From assembly GCF_902829295.1 (NCBI RefSeq), contig NZ_CADEPL010000055.1, forward strand, positions 104,395 to 168,394: 64,000 nucleotides of DNA, written 5' to 3'. Below are positions 48,994-59,605 of this stretch, in pieces. The notes under the pieces were generated by a model that saw nothing but the letters and a program-made list of their open reading frames with translations, had not been told where the DNA came from and ran no database searches. Positions within the stretch are counted from its first letter, which is position 1, and each line of letters opens with the position of its first letter. The stretch comes from Vogesella oryzae (GTDB taxonomy: Bacteria; Pseudomonadota; Gammaproteobacteria; Burkholderiales; Chromobacteriaceae). Position numbers and translations under genes: made by a program.

Positions 48994-48999
48994 GTGTGG

Positions 49000-49518
49000 C
49001 TAGCGGAACAGCTCGGGCGGCGTGTTGCCGATCTCGAACTGCAGCAGCGCCGCCTTCAGCGGCAGGCCGCCGGCGTAGCCGGTGAGCTTGCCATCGCTGC
49101 CGATTACCCGGTGGCAGGGCACGATCAGTGCGATGGGGTTGGTGGCGTTGGCGCGGCCAACTGCGCGCGCCGCGCCGGGGTCGCCGACGCGCAGTGCCAG
49201 CTCGCCATAACTGATGGTGCAGCCGTAGGGAATGCGGCACAGCTCGGCCCAGACCTTGTGCTGGAAATCGCTGCCGGCGGCGGCCAACGGCAGGGTGAAT
49301 TCGCGGCGGCTGCCGGCGTCGTACTCCGCCAGCTGGCGTGCCACCTCCGCCAGTGCCGCATCGTCGCGCGGGGTGCCAAGCAGGCTGGCGCGCTCCAGCT
49401 CGCGCTCGGCATTGAACTCCAGCCGCTGCAGCCCACCGTTGCTGTCCAGCCATGCCGCCACCGTGCCGAAGCGGGTGTCGATCAGCCCGTAGCAGGCGGC
49501 TACTGTGCGTGTTTTCAT
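49000..49518 (-). CDS. ogt: Methylated-DNA--protein-cysteine methyltransferase
   Basis: 172-residue O6-alkylguanine repair protein of the Ogt type. The acceptor Cys135 is in IVPCHRVIGSDG, and the DNA-binding helix lies in FQHKVWAELCRIPYGCTISYGELA. It repairs by transferring the alkyl group to itself. It is monocistronic and diverges from the N-ATPase operon over 178 bases. Confidence 0.95.
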   Translation of the reverse strand: MKTRTVAACYGLIDTRFGTVAAWLDSNGGLQRLEFNAERELERASLLGTPRDDAALAEVARQLAEYDAGSRREFTLPLAAAGSDFQHKVWAELCRIPYGCTISYGELALRVGDPGAARAVGRANATNPIALIVPCHRVIGSDGKLTGYAGGLPLKAALLQFEIGNTPPELFR

Positions 49519-49543
49519 GCTTGTCTGTTTCGCGTGCCGTTGA

Positions 49544-51524
<1,981 letters not shown>

Positions 51525-51528
<4 letters not shown>

Positions 51529-51797
51529 ACGACAAACAGTGGCGGCAGGATGTCGAGGGGGACTGCGGGGGGCTGAAACCGGGGGAGCGCAACCGCCGCT
51601 CGCTGCTGGCGCAGACGGTGTTCCTTGGCAGCCTGTCGATTCTGTTTGTGGTGCCCTTGCTGGCCGGCGCCTATCTCGGCCACTGGCTGGACAGCCAGCA
51701 TGCCGGCTACAGCGTGCGCTGGACCGTGAACCTGATCATTCTCGGGCTGGCGTTGGGCATTTTCAACGTCTACCTGTTTATCCGGAAATACTGGTAA
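51525..51797 (+). CDS. atpQ: N-ATPase-associated small membrane protein AtpQ (AtpI-like)
   Basis: 90-residue protein with two membrane helices: [25 protein letters not shown] and [18 protein letters not shown]. This matches the AtpI-like AtpQ of N-ATPase operons. It starts with GTG overlapping the atpC stop. N-ATPase operons usually carry a further small gene, atpR, between atpQ and atpB; here atpB starts inside the atpQ stop codon, so there is no room for it. Confidence 0.8.
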
Positions 51798-52507
51798 TGG
51801 ACGCGGCAAGTGTTGTGTTCACCATCGGCGGCATGCAGATCACCAGCACGGTGGTGACCACCTGGGGGCTGATGCTGCTGTTTGCGCTCGGCTGCCGGCT
51901 GGCGACGCACCGGCTGTCGGTGGACCAGCCGGGGCTGCTGCAGACCGCGCTGGAAGGCAGCGTGCTGTCGATCAAGGCGGCCATCGACGGCGTGCTGCCG
52001 GGCCGCGACGACATGCTGCTGCCGTTCATCGGCACGTTGTGGCTGTTTGTGGCGGCGGCCAACCTTACCGGGCTGGTACCGGGGCTGCATTCGCCGACGG
52101 CCGACCTGTCCACCACCGCCGCGCTGGCCTTCATCGTGTTTCTCTCGGTGCACTGGTTCGGCATCCGCAGCGCGGGGCCGAAGGCCTACCTTGGCCACTA
52201 CCTGACGCCCAGCCCGGTGCTGCTGCCGTTCCATCTACTGGGCGAACTGTCGCGCACGCTGGCGCTGGCGGTACGCCTGTTCGGCAACATCATGAGCCTG
52301 GAAATGGCGGCCCTGCTGGTGTTGCTGGTGGCGGGCCTGCTGGTGCCGGTACCGGTGCTGATGCTGCACATCATCGAGGCGCTGGTGCAGGCCTACATCT
52401 TCGGCACGCTGGCACTGATCTACATCGCCGGCGGCATGCAGTCCCGCGAAGCGGCAGATTCCCGGCAAACGCAGCCAACAAGCGACAAGAAAGGAAGCGC
52501 ACCATGA
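51797..52507 (+). CDS. atpB: N-type ATP synthase subunit a
   Basis: 236-residue membrane subunit a with about five to six helices. The essential Arg is residue 160 in [16 protein letters not shown], and the last helix is [19 protein letters not shown]. It forms the ion half-channels at the c ring. The ATG overlaps the atpQ stop (TAATG) and the TGA overlaps atpE. Confidence 0.92.
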   Translation: MDAASVVFTIGGMQITSTVVTTWGLMLLFALGCRLATHRLSVDQPGLLQTALEGSVLSIKAAIDGVLPGRDDMLLPFIGTLWLFVAAANLTGLVPGLHSPTADLSTTAALAFIVFLSVHWFGIRSAGPKAYLGHYLTPSPVLLPFHLLGELSRTLALAVRLFGNIMSLEMAALLVLLVAGLLVPVPVLMLHIIEALVQAYIFGTLALIYIAGGMQSREAADSRQTQPTSDKKGSAP

Positions 52508-52770
52508 GCGATATGCACTGGTTTGTCCTGATCTCCACGGTGGCGGCGGCGGCGGCCATCGCTATCGGCATCATTTTCCCGGCCATTGCCATGGGCAAGG
52601 CCATCACCCAGGCGCTGGAATCGCTGGCCCGCCAGCCGGAAGCGGAAAAAACCATCACCCGCACGCTGTTCATCGGGCTGGCGATGATCGAGTCGCTGGC
52701 CATCTACGTGCTGGTCATCGTGCTGATCATCCTGTTCCGCAACCCCTTGCTTGAATACCTGCTGCACTAG
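52504..52770 (+). CDS. atpE: N-type ATP synthase subunit c
   Basis: 88-residue c subunit, two helices joined by the polar loop ARQPE. The ion-binding Glu63, Ser64 and Tyr68 are in AMIESLAIY. Helix 1 is odd: the position that holds Gln in Na+ enzymes, or a second Glu in other N-ATPases, is Met30, and the usual GxGxG stretch reads [10 protein letters not shown]. The start at 52504 overlaps the atpB stop. Confidence 0.92.
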   Translation: MSDMHWFVLISTVAAAAAIAIGIIFPAIAMGKAITQALESLARQPEAEKTITRTLFIGLAMIESLAIYVLVIVLIILFRNPLLEYLLH

Positions 52771-52779
52771 AGACGCATC

Positions 52780-53538
52780 ATGGAGCTGAACTGGACTACC
52801 TTTGTGCTGGAAATCATCAACTTTCTGGCACTGCTGTGGCTGCTCAAGCGCTTCCTGTACCGGCCGGTGCTGCAGATACTGGCCGCGCGCCAGGCCGGCA
52901 TCGAACAGCAGCTGGCAAGCGCACGGGATAGCGAGGCTCGGGCCACGGCAATGCAGCAGCAGTTTGCCTCGCGTCTGGCCGACTGGGAGCAGGAAAAGGC
53001 CGCCGAGCGACGCCGCTTCGATGCCGAACTGGCAACAGAAAAAGAACGCCAGCTGGCCAAGCTGGGCAAGGAGTTGGCCGCAGAGCGCGAGCGCAGTGCC
53101 GCGCAGGACGCCAACCGGCTGGCGACGCAGCGGCGCCAGCTGGCGGGCGAGGCCAGCGTGCAGGCACGGCAGTTCGCCAGCGCGCTGCTGGGCCGTCTGG
53201 CCGGGCCGGAGCTGGAGGGGCGGCTGGTGCAATTGTTCATCGCGGAGCTGGACGCCTTGCCGGAGGAGCAGCTGGCCGAGGTGCGTGCCGGCCTAGACGG
53301 CCAGGGGCAGGGGGTGGTCAGCACTGCGTTCGAGTTGCCGGCCGCACAGCGCCAGCAAGTGTCGGCGGCGGTCGCGTCGCGGCTGGCGCCGCAACTGGCG
53401 CTGGAATTCCGCGTCGACCCGGCGTTGTTGTCCGGCGCGCGGCTGAGCCTGGGGGCCTGGCGCCTGGATTTCAGTCTTGCCGGCGAGCTGGCGTTTTTTC
53501 CGGAGGCGGCAAGCCGTGGACAACGCCAGCAACCGTGA
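52780..53538 (+). CDS. atpF: N-type ATP synthase subunit b with delta-like C-terminus
   Basis: 252-residue stalk subunit. One membrane helix ([20 protein letters not shown]) is followed by a long coiled coil (about residues 35-140). The C-terminal part (about 150-245), with [17 protein letters not shown] and [16 protein letters not shown], looks like the delta/OSCP C-terminal domain. It is about 90 residues longer than a normal b, and no atpH gene is present. So this protein probably serves as both b and delta, as reported for N-ATPases. It overlaps atpA by 23 bases. Confidence 0.88.
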   Translation: MELNWTTFVLEIINFLALLWLLKRFLYRPVLQILAARQAGIEQQLASARDSEARATAMQQQFASRLADWEQEKAAERRRFDAELATEKERQLAKLGKELAAERERSAAQDANRLATQRRQLAGEASVQARQFASALLGRLAGPELEGRLVQLFIAELDALPEEQLAEVRAGLDGQGQGVVSTAFELPAAQRQQVSAAVASRLAPQLALEFRVDPALLSGARLSLGAWRLDFSLAGELAFFPEAASRGQRQQP

Positions 53539-54985
53539 CTGGCTGCAGGCCTACCGGCCGCAGCTGCGCATCAGCGAGGTCGGCAAGCTGGTGGCCATCG
53601 GCGATGGCATCGCCCGCATCGAGGGGCTGCCTTCGGCGGCAATGGACGAAGTGCTGTGCTTCGAGGATGGCAGCGAGGCGCTGGTGTTCGATCTGGGCCG
53701 CAAGCATATCGGCGCCATCCTGCTGCGGCAGTGCCACGGCTTGGCCGCCGGCGCCTCGGCGCAGCTTACTGGCCGCCGGCTGGATATCGCTGTCGGCGAC
53801 GGTTTTCTCGGGCGGGTGATTGACCCGCTGGGGCAGCCGCTGGACGGCGGCCCGGCGGTGGAGGCTAGCCGCCGGCGCGCGCTGGAAGTGTTGTCGCCGC
53901 CGATCACCGCGCGCGACTTTGTCAATCGCCCGCTGCTCAGCGGCAACAAGATGGTCGACACCATGATCCCGATCGGCAAGGGACAGCGGCAGCTGATCAT
54001 CGGCGATGCCGGCACCGGCAAGAGTTCGCTGGCGCTGGATACGCTGGTCGCGCAGAAAGGGCGCGATGTGCTGTGCATCTATGTGCTGATCAGCCAGAAG
54101 CGCTCGGCAGTGGTGGCCACCATCGAGACCCTGCGCCGCGCCGGGGTGCTGGACATCAGCTGCGTGGTGGTGGCCGAGGCGACCACCACGCCCGGACTCA
54201 AATTCCTGGCGCCGTTTGCCGGCTGTGCGCTGGCCGAAGAATGGATGCATGCCGGCCGCGACGTGCTGATCGTCTATGACGACCTGACCACCCATGCCCG
54301 CGCCTACCGCGAACTGTCGTTGCTGCTGCGCCGCCCGCCCGGTAGGGAGGCGTATCCGGGCGACATCTTCTACCTGCATTCCCGCCTGCTGGAGCGCTCG
54401 ACCTGTCTGGCCGCAGCGCTGGGCGGCGGCAGCATGACCGCCTTGCCGATTGTGGAAACCGAGCAGGGCGAAATCTCCGCCTATATTCCGACCAACCTGA
54501 TTTCCATTACCGACGGCCAGATCTATCTCGATCCGGCGCTGTATGCGCGCGGTTTTCTGCCGGCCATCGACATCACCCGCTCGGTGTCGCGGATCGGCGG
54601 CAAGGCGCAGCTGCCGGCGATCAAGCACGAGGCCGGGCGCATGAAGCTGGACTTCTTGCAGTTTCTCGAACTGGAGGTGTTTACCCGTTTCGGTTCGCGG
54701 CTGGAGGCCAGCGTGGAAAGCAAAATCCGCCGCGGCCAACTATTGCGCGAGCTGCTGAAGCAGGACCGGCTGTCGCCACTGTCGCCGGAGCAGCACATGG
54801 CCTGGCTGGTGGCGTTCAACGAGGGATTGTTCGATGCCGTGGACAGTGCCGCGGTGCCGCTCCGGCTCGCGCGGCTGCTGCAGCGGGCAGCAGCGGCAAG
54901 CCCGGCGCTGAGTGCCGGGGCGGATAGCTGGCGTCACCAGGTAACGGCCTGGCTGCAGGAGGCGGAACATGAGCCGGCGGCGTGA
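53516..54985 (+). CDS. atpA: N-type ATP synthase subunit alpha
   Basis: 489-residue alpha subunit. Walker A-like GDAGTGKSS (from residue 163) replaces the usual [21 protein letters not shown] and [12 protein letters not shown] also fit. The GTG at 53516 is chosen because GGAGG lies 9 bases upstream; an ATG at 53477 would extend 13 residues into atpF. It pairs with atpD to form the catalytic hexamer. Confidence 0.92.
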   Translation: MDNASNRDWLQAYRPQLRISEVGKLVAIGDGIARIEGLPSAAMDEVLCFEDGSEALVFDLGRKHIGAILLRQCHGLAAGASAQLTGRRLDIAVGDGFLGRVIDPLGQPLDGGPAVEASRRRALEVLSPPITARDFVNRPLLSGNKMVDTMIPIGKGQRQLIIGDAGTGKSSLALDTLVAQKGRDVLCIYVLISQKRSAVVATIETLRRAGVLDISCVVVAEATTTPGLKFLAPFAGCALAEEWMHAGRDVLIVYDDLTTHARAYRELSLLLRRPPGREAYPGDIFYLHSRLLERSTCLAAALGGGSMTALPIVETEQGEISAYIPTNLISITDGQIYLDPALYARGFLPAIDITRSVSRIGGKAQLPAIKHEAGRMKLDFLQFLELEVFTRFGSRLEASVESKIRRGQLLRELLKQDRLSPLSPEQHMAWLVAFNEGLFDAVDSAAVPLRLARLLQRAAAASPALSAGADSWRHQVTAWLQEAEHEPAA

Positions 54986-55787
54986 GATTGCCCAGCGGCT
55001 GGCGGCGCTGAACGACATCGCCGGCATCCTGTCGGCGATGAAGGGGCTGGCGCTGATGGAAGTGCGGCTGCTGACCGACTTCCTGGCCAGCCAGCACCGG
55101 ATGGTGGCCGGCATCGAAGCGGCGGCCAGCGAATTTTTTGCAACGCATCCCGAGTTTTTCACGCTGGATGCGCCGGAGCAGGAGTTCTATCTTCTGGTCG
55201 GCGCCGAGCAGGGCTTTTGCGGCGATTTCAACGAAGCGCTGCTGGCGCAGCTGCCACAGGCACCGCTGCGCTGCATGGTGGTCGGGCAAAGGTTGGCCGC
55301 ACGTCTGGGAGCGCGGGCAGCGGTAGAGCAGGTGCTGGCCGGGGCGACGGTGGCCGACGAGGTGCCGGCGGTGCTGCTACGGCTCACCGCGGTGCTGGGC
55401 AAGTTGCTGACGCCATCACTGCAGCGCGGCAGCGGGCTTTCGGTGCTGTATCACTGCGCCAACAGCGGCAGCATCCGCCTGCGCCGGCTGTTGCCGATCC
55501 GCGGTTTGCCGGCGCCGGCGGCAACGCTACCGTATGCTGCCGAGCTCAACCTGAGTCCGGGCGCGTTTCTGCACCGGCTGACCGGACACTACCTGCATGC
55601 AGTGCTTAACGAGGTGCTTTATAGCTCGCTGATGGCGGAGAACTACCAGCGGCAAATACACATGGATAGCGCGTTGCAGCACCTGAACGAAGACAGCGCC
55701 CGCCTCAAGCTCAGCTACAACCTGCAGCGGCAGGAGGAGATTACCGAAGAAATCGAGGTGATCCTGCTTTCGGCCAATATGCGCTGA
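54969..55787 (+). CDS. atpG: N-type ATP synthase subunit gamma
   Basis: 272-residue central-stalk subunit. The N-terminal helix ([31 protein letters not shown]) and the C-terminal helix ([18 protein letters not shown]) are the coiled-coil shaft. [15 protein letters not shown] is the family loop. The ATG has GGAGG upstream and overlaps atpA by 17 bases. It is the last gene of the operon. Confidence 0.9.
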   Translation: MSRRREIAQRLAALNDIAGILSAMKGLALMEVRLLTDFLASQHRMVAGIEAAASEFFATHPEFFTLDAPEQEFYLLVGAEQGFCGDFNEALLAQLPQAPLRCMVVGQRLAARLGARAAVEQVLAGATVADEVPAVLLRLTAVLGKLLTPSLQRGSGLSVLYHCANSGSIRLRRLLPIRGLPAPAATLPYAAELNLSPGAFLHRLTGHYLHAVLNEVLYSSLMAENYQRQIHMDSALQHLNEDSARLKLSYNLQRQEEITEEIEVILLSANMR

Positions 55788-55826
55788 GCCGCTTGCCGGC
55801 TTCCGCAAGTCTGGCGCACACAGAAT

Positions 55827-55857
55827 GCAAAAAGAGACCGCACAGGTCTCTTTTTGC
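55827..55857. terminator. Bidirectional terminator after the N-ATPase operon
   Basis: GCAAAAAGAGACC-GCACA-GGTCTCTTTTTGC, a perfect 13-bp stem with A- and T-runs, between convergent atpG and the BON gene. Confidence 0.93.
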
Positions 55858-55906
55858 TTGTTCCGCAGCGCGGCCGGCTATTGGCCAGCCCGCTTCCCGC
55901 CAGGGA

Positions 55907-56191
55907 TTACTGCTTCGGAACGATATTGTTGAACACGTATTTAACGCCTTCAACCTTTTCGGCGATCATGCCGGCTTCCGCCATCTGCAGGCCTTCGTTA
56001 ACGCTGCCTTCGATGGTGACATCGTTGTTCTTGCTGGAAACCTTGAGGTTGAACGGCTTCAGGCTGCTGGATGCGTCGATGGCGGTTTTTACTTTCTCAG
56101 CCAGTGCCATGTCCTCCGCCTCGCCGGCGAAAGCCGCCATGCTGCTGGACAACAGGGCAACAACAACAGACAGACGAATCAGGTTTTTCAT
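55907..56191 (-). CDS. Periplasmic BON-domain protein
   Basis: 94-residue exported protein. The signal MKNLIRLSVVVALLSSSMAAFA is cleaved before GEAED. The rest is one BON domain (AEKVKTAIDASSSLKPFNLKV, VTIEGSVNEGLQMAEAG, VKYVFNN). OsmY-type BON proteins act in osmotic or envelope stress; a single-BON version is short. Monocistronic. Confidence 0.86.
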   Translation of the reverse strand: MKNLIRLSVVVALLSSSMAAFAGEAEDMALAEKVKTAIDASSSLKPFNLKVSSKNNDVTIEGSVNEGLQMAEAGMIAEKVEGVKYVFNNIVPKQ

Positions 56192-56366
56192 GTGAGATCT
56201 CTCGTGAGTAATGACCCGAAAGCCGGGCGGTGCACGGAGATACTAGGTTTCTCGTGTTACAAGAATATTTAACAAAACCGACAGCTCGCCGTCATAAAGT
56301 GTTGATCCGCTAGCCGCTTTTGCCGTCAGCGGCGGTAGCGGTGCTTGACCGTACCCCCAGTGGCCG

Positions 56367-56399
56367 AAAAGCAGACAGCCAGGCATCGGCCTGGCTGTC
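56367..56399 (-). terminator. Terminator of the ydbH-ynbE-ydbL operon
   Basis: GACAGCCAGGC-ATCG-GCCTGGCTGTC; read on the minus strand, the stem is followed by TGCTTTTC. Confidence 0.8.
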
Positions 56400-56417
56400 G
56401 TTATCGGGCAGAGGGGC

Positions 56418-56741
56418 TTATTTCTTTACCCACTGGCCGTTAGGCGCCTTGACGTAGCTACCGGACGCGGTCTTTTCGATCGCCTTCTGGCCGGCCAGCG
56501 CCGCCACCTGGTCCAGCGTGGTGCCATTCTTCTTGGCGATGGCGTCGTAGGCTTCGCGGCGCTTGGCATTGATGTCGGCGGCCAGTGCCACCGCTTCCGG
56601 TGTGGCTTTCACCACCCCCAGATAGCCATCCGGTTGTTCGCCTACCAGGCCCTGCGCCTTGGCGCCGCCAATATCCAGTGCCATTGCCAGGCCGCTGCAG
56701 AGCAGCAGGCCAATTGCCATCCATCGTGCTGCTGTTTTCAT
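56418..56741 (-). CDS. ydbL: YdbL family protein (DUF1318)
   Basis: 107-residue exported protein: signal WMAIGLLLCSGLAMA, then the DUF1318 core with VGEQPDGYLGVV, AADINAKRREAYDAIAKKNG and YVKAPNGQWVKK. In E. coli YdbL is the periplasmic partner of the YdbH-YnbE lipid-transport complex and limits YnbE multimerisation. Operon position supports the same role. Confidence 0.9.
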   Translation of the reverse strand: MKTAARWMAIGLLLCSGLAMALDIGGAKAQGLVGEQPDGYLGVVKATPEAVALAADINAKRREAYDAIAKKNGTTLDQVAALAGQKAIEKTASGSYVKAPNGQWVKK

Positions 56742-56750
56742 GTTGTGCTC

Positions 56751-56927
56751 CTAGAACAGACCGCTGTCAGTGGTGAGACTATCGACATCTTTTTCCACTT
56801 TCAGGCGGATCTCGTGATCGATCTTCACATTCAGATTGATGGTGATGGGCTCCTTGGGCACTTCCAGCGCTACCCGCGGCGTGCAGGCGGCCAGTGCCAG
56901 GAGCGGTATCAGCCAGACGGGTTTCAT
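56751..56927 (-). CDS. ynbE: YnbE family outer-membrane lipoprotein
   Basis: 58-residue small lipoprotein, MKPVWLIPLLALAACTP with a lipobox AAC, then EVPKEPITINLNVKIDHEI and a short acidic tail. This matches YnbE, the outer-membrane end of the YdbH bridge. It overlaps the ydbH stop (ATGA) and precedes ydbL by nine bases. Confidence 0.88.
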   Translation of the reverse strand: MKPVWLIPLLALAACTPRVALEVPKEPITINLNVKIDHEIRLKVEKDVDSLTTDSGLF

Positions 56928-59602
56928 GGCGAGTTCTCCGGTGTGGGGTTGCGTGTGGCAGCCGGCTGTTTGCGGGCCAGCACACGGCGTGAAATTTCAT
57001 CTCCGATACGCAGGCTGCGTAACAGCTCCAGCACATTTTCACTGTGGCTGTAGTTTAGGACTACCGGCTGGCGGTTTTGTTTGGGGTTGACCCCTTTCAG
57101 CGTCACCCGGGCGTCCAGCAAGCCGCTTTGCTGCATGGCCAGCCGCGCCTGGAAGTCGTTGACGTCCAGCTCGCTGAGCATGTCCAGCGCCAGTTGTACG
57201 GCACGGTTGGATTGTGCCATGGCATTGACGCTGGCGCTGGCCGGTACGCGCAGGGTCAGCTCGCCTTCGTTGCGCAGCAGGCCGTCCTGCAGGGCGATAC
57301 CGGCCGGCAGCAGCTGCAGCGGCAGCGTGCCGCCGACGCGGCCGCTCAATTGTACGGTCGGTTGCGGGTCGTTCTGCAAGGCGGCCAGCGCGGCCAGATC
57401 CAGCTGCCGCACGTTGACGTTCTGGAAGGCGCTGGACGGCCAGTGCAGGCTATCGGCCTGCAGGCTGCCGCCCAGCAGTTTGGCGCGCACGTCGTCCAGC
57501 TGCCAGTCGTGCAGGTCGGAGCGCAGCGTGAGCGAAATATCCTGCAGCAGGGTGCCGACATCCAGCTGCGCCAGTTGCAGCGGACCGTCGCTTTGCAGTT
57601 GCAGCCGCTCCGGGCTTGCGGCCAACGTCAGCCGGCCGCTACCGCCGCTGGCGAGGATGCCGCCCCAGTCCAGCGCCACTCCGCGCAACTGCGCGTCGCC
57701 GTCCAGCCGCCACTGCCGCAGCCATTGCCACTGCAGCTTGGCGGCGAGGTTGCCCTGTTGCAGGGTAAAGCCCAGCCCACGGCTCATGGCGGCGGAAAGC
57801 GGCGTATCCAGCTGCACCTCGCCACGCGCTCCCTGGCCGGCGCGGCGGGCGTTCAGTTGCAGCGTACTGCGCCAGGTTGGCAGTTGCAGCCGGGCGGCGG
57901 CGCGCTCGCCGGACAACTGCAGCGTGCCGCTGGCAGCTGGCAGCGACCAGCGGCTGCTGACGGCGCCGCCAGCGGCGAGTGCCAGTTGGCCGCGGGCACC
58001 ACGACCATCGGTTTGCAAGGCGCTGCTGGCCTGCAGGCTGAACGGCTTGAGCAGCAGTTTGCCGATCAGCCCTTCGGCCACGCTCAGTTTGCTGCCCGGC
58101 TCCAGTTGCCACTGGCCGGCAGTGCCCCGCCAGTTGGCCGCCAGCTGCAGCGTACCGCCCTTGTCGTAAAACGGCAGGCGGCTGCCGGCAGCGAGGCTGC
58201 CTTGCCAGCCTTCTCCCTGCCGCTGTGCGGCCACCGTGCCCTGCAATGGCCAGTGCTGGTAGTGGCCGTCAAAGCGCGCCGTGAGTTGCGGCCGCTGCGG
58301 GTCGATGGCGGCCAGCGGCAGGCTGATGGTCAATGCCAGCGGCGCCTTGTGTACCGCCAGCTGCAGCGGCTCGCCATGCGCGCCCTGTGGGTCGAGTTGG
58401 CCGCGCCAGTGGCCGGTCAGCCGGTAGCCGCTGTACTGGCCGGCCAGCGCCAGTCCGCCTTGCCATTGCCAGCGGCCATCGCCCCACTGCAGCGCGCTGT
58501 CGTCGCTGGCCAGGCGCAGTTGCTGGTAGTCGAGCCGGAACGGCAGGCGGCTTTGCCCGCTGGCGCTGAGCGGCAGTTGCCAGGCGCGCGGCCAACTCAG
58601 GCGTACGCCTTGCGGCAGTTGCAGCTCGCCGGCGGCCAGCGTCAGCTGTCTGTCCGCCCATTGCAGCGGGATGCGCCCCTGCAGCTCCTTGCCGCGCAGT
58701 AACAGCAGGCCGCTGCCGCGTTGCAGTTGCTGGTCTTGCGGCGAGAGCTGCAATTGCAGCGTGCCTTGCGGGCCACTGGCCTGCAGGTCGGCCTGCAGCT
58801 TGCGCACGCCATCCAGATCGCCACTGGCCTGCAGTACCCGTCCCGGCTGCAGCAGCCAGCCGGCGGCCAGCGGCAGGGTTTGCGGCAGCGAGGCATCCAG
58901 TTGCCACTGCCGGTTAGCAAGCGTTATCTGCAGATGGGCATCGCCGCGGCGGGGTTCGCCGTGGTAACCCAGCTGCTGGCCAGCCGCCTGGAGGCCGGCT
59001 TGCAACTGCCCCGGCAACCAGCGGCCGCTGGCCTTGAGCTGCCAGTTGCCCAGCAGTTGCGGTGCCAGACGGGCGGCGGCCAGGCTGCCATCAGCCTGCC
59101 ACTGGCCGTTGTCGCGGCGGTAATCCACGTTCAGCCGGGCATCGCCTTGCGCCAGCTGTGCCAGCCAGTGCTCGTGTTGCTGATTTAGCGTGATACGCAA
59201 TGGTGGCAGGGCAGGGAGCTGTAGCCGGGCGATGTGCAGGCTGAGCGGCGGCAGGCCCGCAGGCGGGGGCGCTGGCAGCTCGCGGCGCCCGGGTTGGCCG
59301 CAGCTGTGCAGCGTCAGTTGCTGCAGACTGAGGCGCAGCGGTTGCCAGCCGGCGATGCGCAGGTCGCTGCCTTGCGCGGCGAGGCAGCCCTGCTGCCGCC
59401 ATTGCCACTGCGCCACGGTGGCGCCGCCATCGCGCCAGCCCAGCCCCTGCCACTGCAAGCCTTGCTGCCGCAGCCACCAGCTGCCGCCCGCCACGGCGGC
59501 GGCCAGCAGCGCCAGCAGCAGCAATAGCGCCAGCAGCAGCCGGCGGCGCCAGCGCGGACGAGCTGCCGCGGCTGCGGTGGCTGGATGGTCTGGTGGCTGC
59601 AT
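56924..59602 (-). CDS. ydbH: YdbH family AsmA-like intermembrane lipid transport protein
   Basis: 892-residue single-pass inner-membrane protein. An N-terminal basic patch and helix (RRRLLLALLLLLALLAAAVAGG) precede a long periplasmic beta-rich region with abundant Leu/Gln repeats, as in AsmA-like bridges. The C-terminus (VVLNYSHSENVLELLRSLRIGDEISRR) is the YdbH signature. In E. coli, YdbH, TamB and YhdP together move phospholipids to the outer membrane. Length is near the E. coli protein. It carries several copies of the recurrent GTTGGCCGC word. Confidence 0.88.
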   Translation of the reverse strand: MQPPDHPATAAAAARPRWRRRLLLALLLLLALLAAAVAGGSWWLRQQGLQWQGLGWRDGGATVAQWQWRQQGCLAAQGSDLRIAGWQPLRLSLQQLTLHSCGQPGRRELPAPPPAGLPPLSLHIARLQLPALPPLRITLNQQHEHWLAQLAQGDARLNVDYRRDNGQWQADGSLAAARLAPQLLGNWQLKASGRWLPGQLQAGLQAAGQQLGYHGEPRRGDAHLQITLANRQWQLDASLPQTLPLAAGWLLQPGRVLQASGDLDGVRKLQADLQASGPQGTLQLQLSPQDQQLQRGSGLLLLRGKELQGRIPLQWADRQLTLAAGELQLPQGVRLSWPRAWQLPLSASGQSRLPFRLDYQQLRLASDDSALQWGDGRWQWQGGLALAGQYSGYRLTGHWRGQLDPQGAHGEPLQLAVHKAPLALTISLPLAAIDPQRPQLTARFDGHYQHWPLQGTVAAQRQGEGWQGSLAAGSRLPFYDKGGTLQLAANWRGTAGQWQLEPGSKLSVAEGLIGKLLLKPFSLQASSALQTDGRGARGQLALAAGGAVSSRWSLPAASGTLQLSGERAAARLQLPTWRSTLQLNARRAGQGARGEVQLDTPLSAAMSRGLGFTLQQGNLAAKLQWQWLRQWRLDGDAQLRGVALDWGGILASGGSGRLTLAASPERLQLQSDGPLQLAQLDVGTLLQDISLTLRSDLHDWQLDDVRAKLLGGSLQADSLHWPSSAFQNVNVRQLDLAALAALQNDPQPTVQLSGRVGGTLPLQLLPAGIALQDGLLRNEGELTLRVPASASVNAMAQSNRAVQLALDMLSELDVNDFQARLAMQQSGLLDARVTLKGVNPKQNRQPVVLNYSHSENVLELLRSLRIGDEISRRVLARKQPAATRNPTPENSP

Positions 59603-59605
59603 GGC

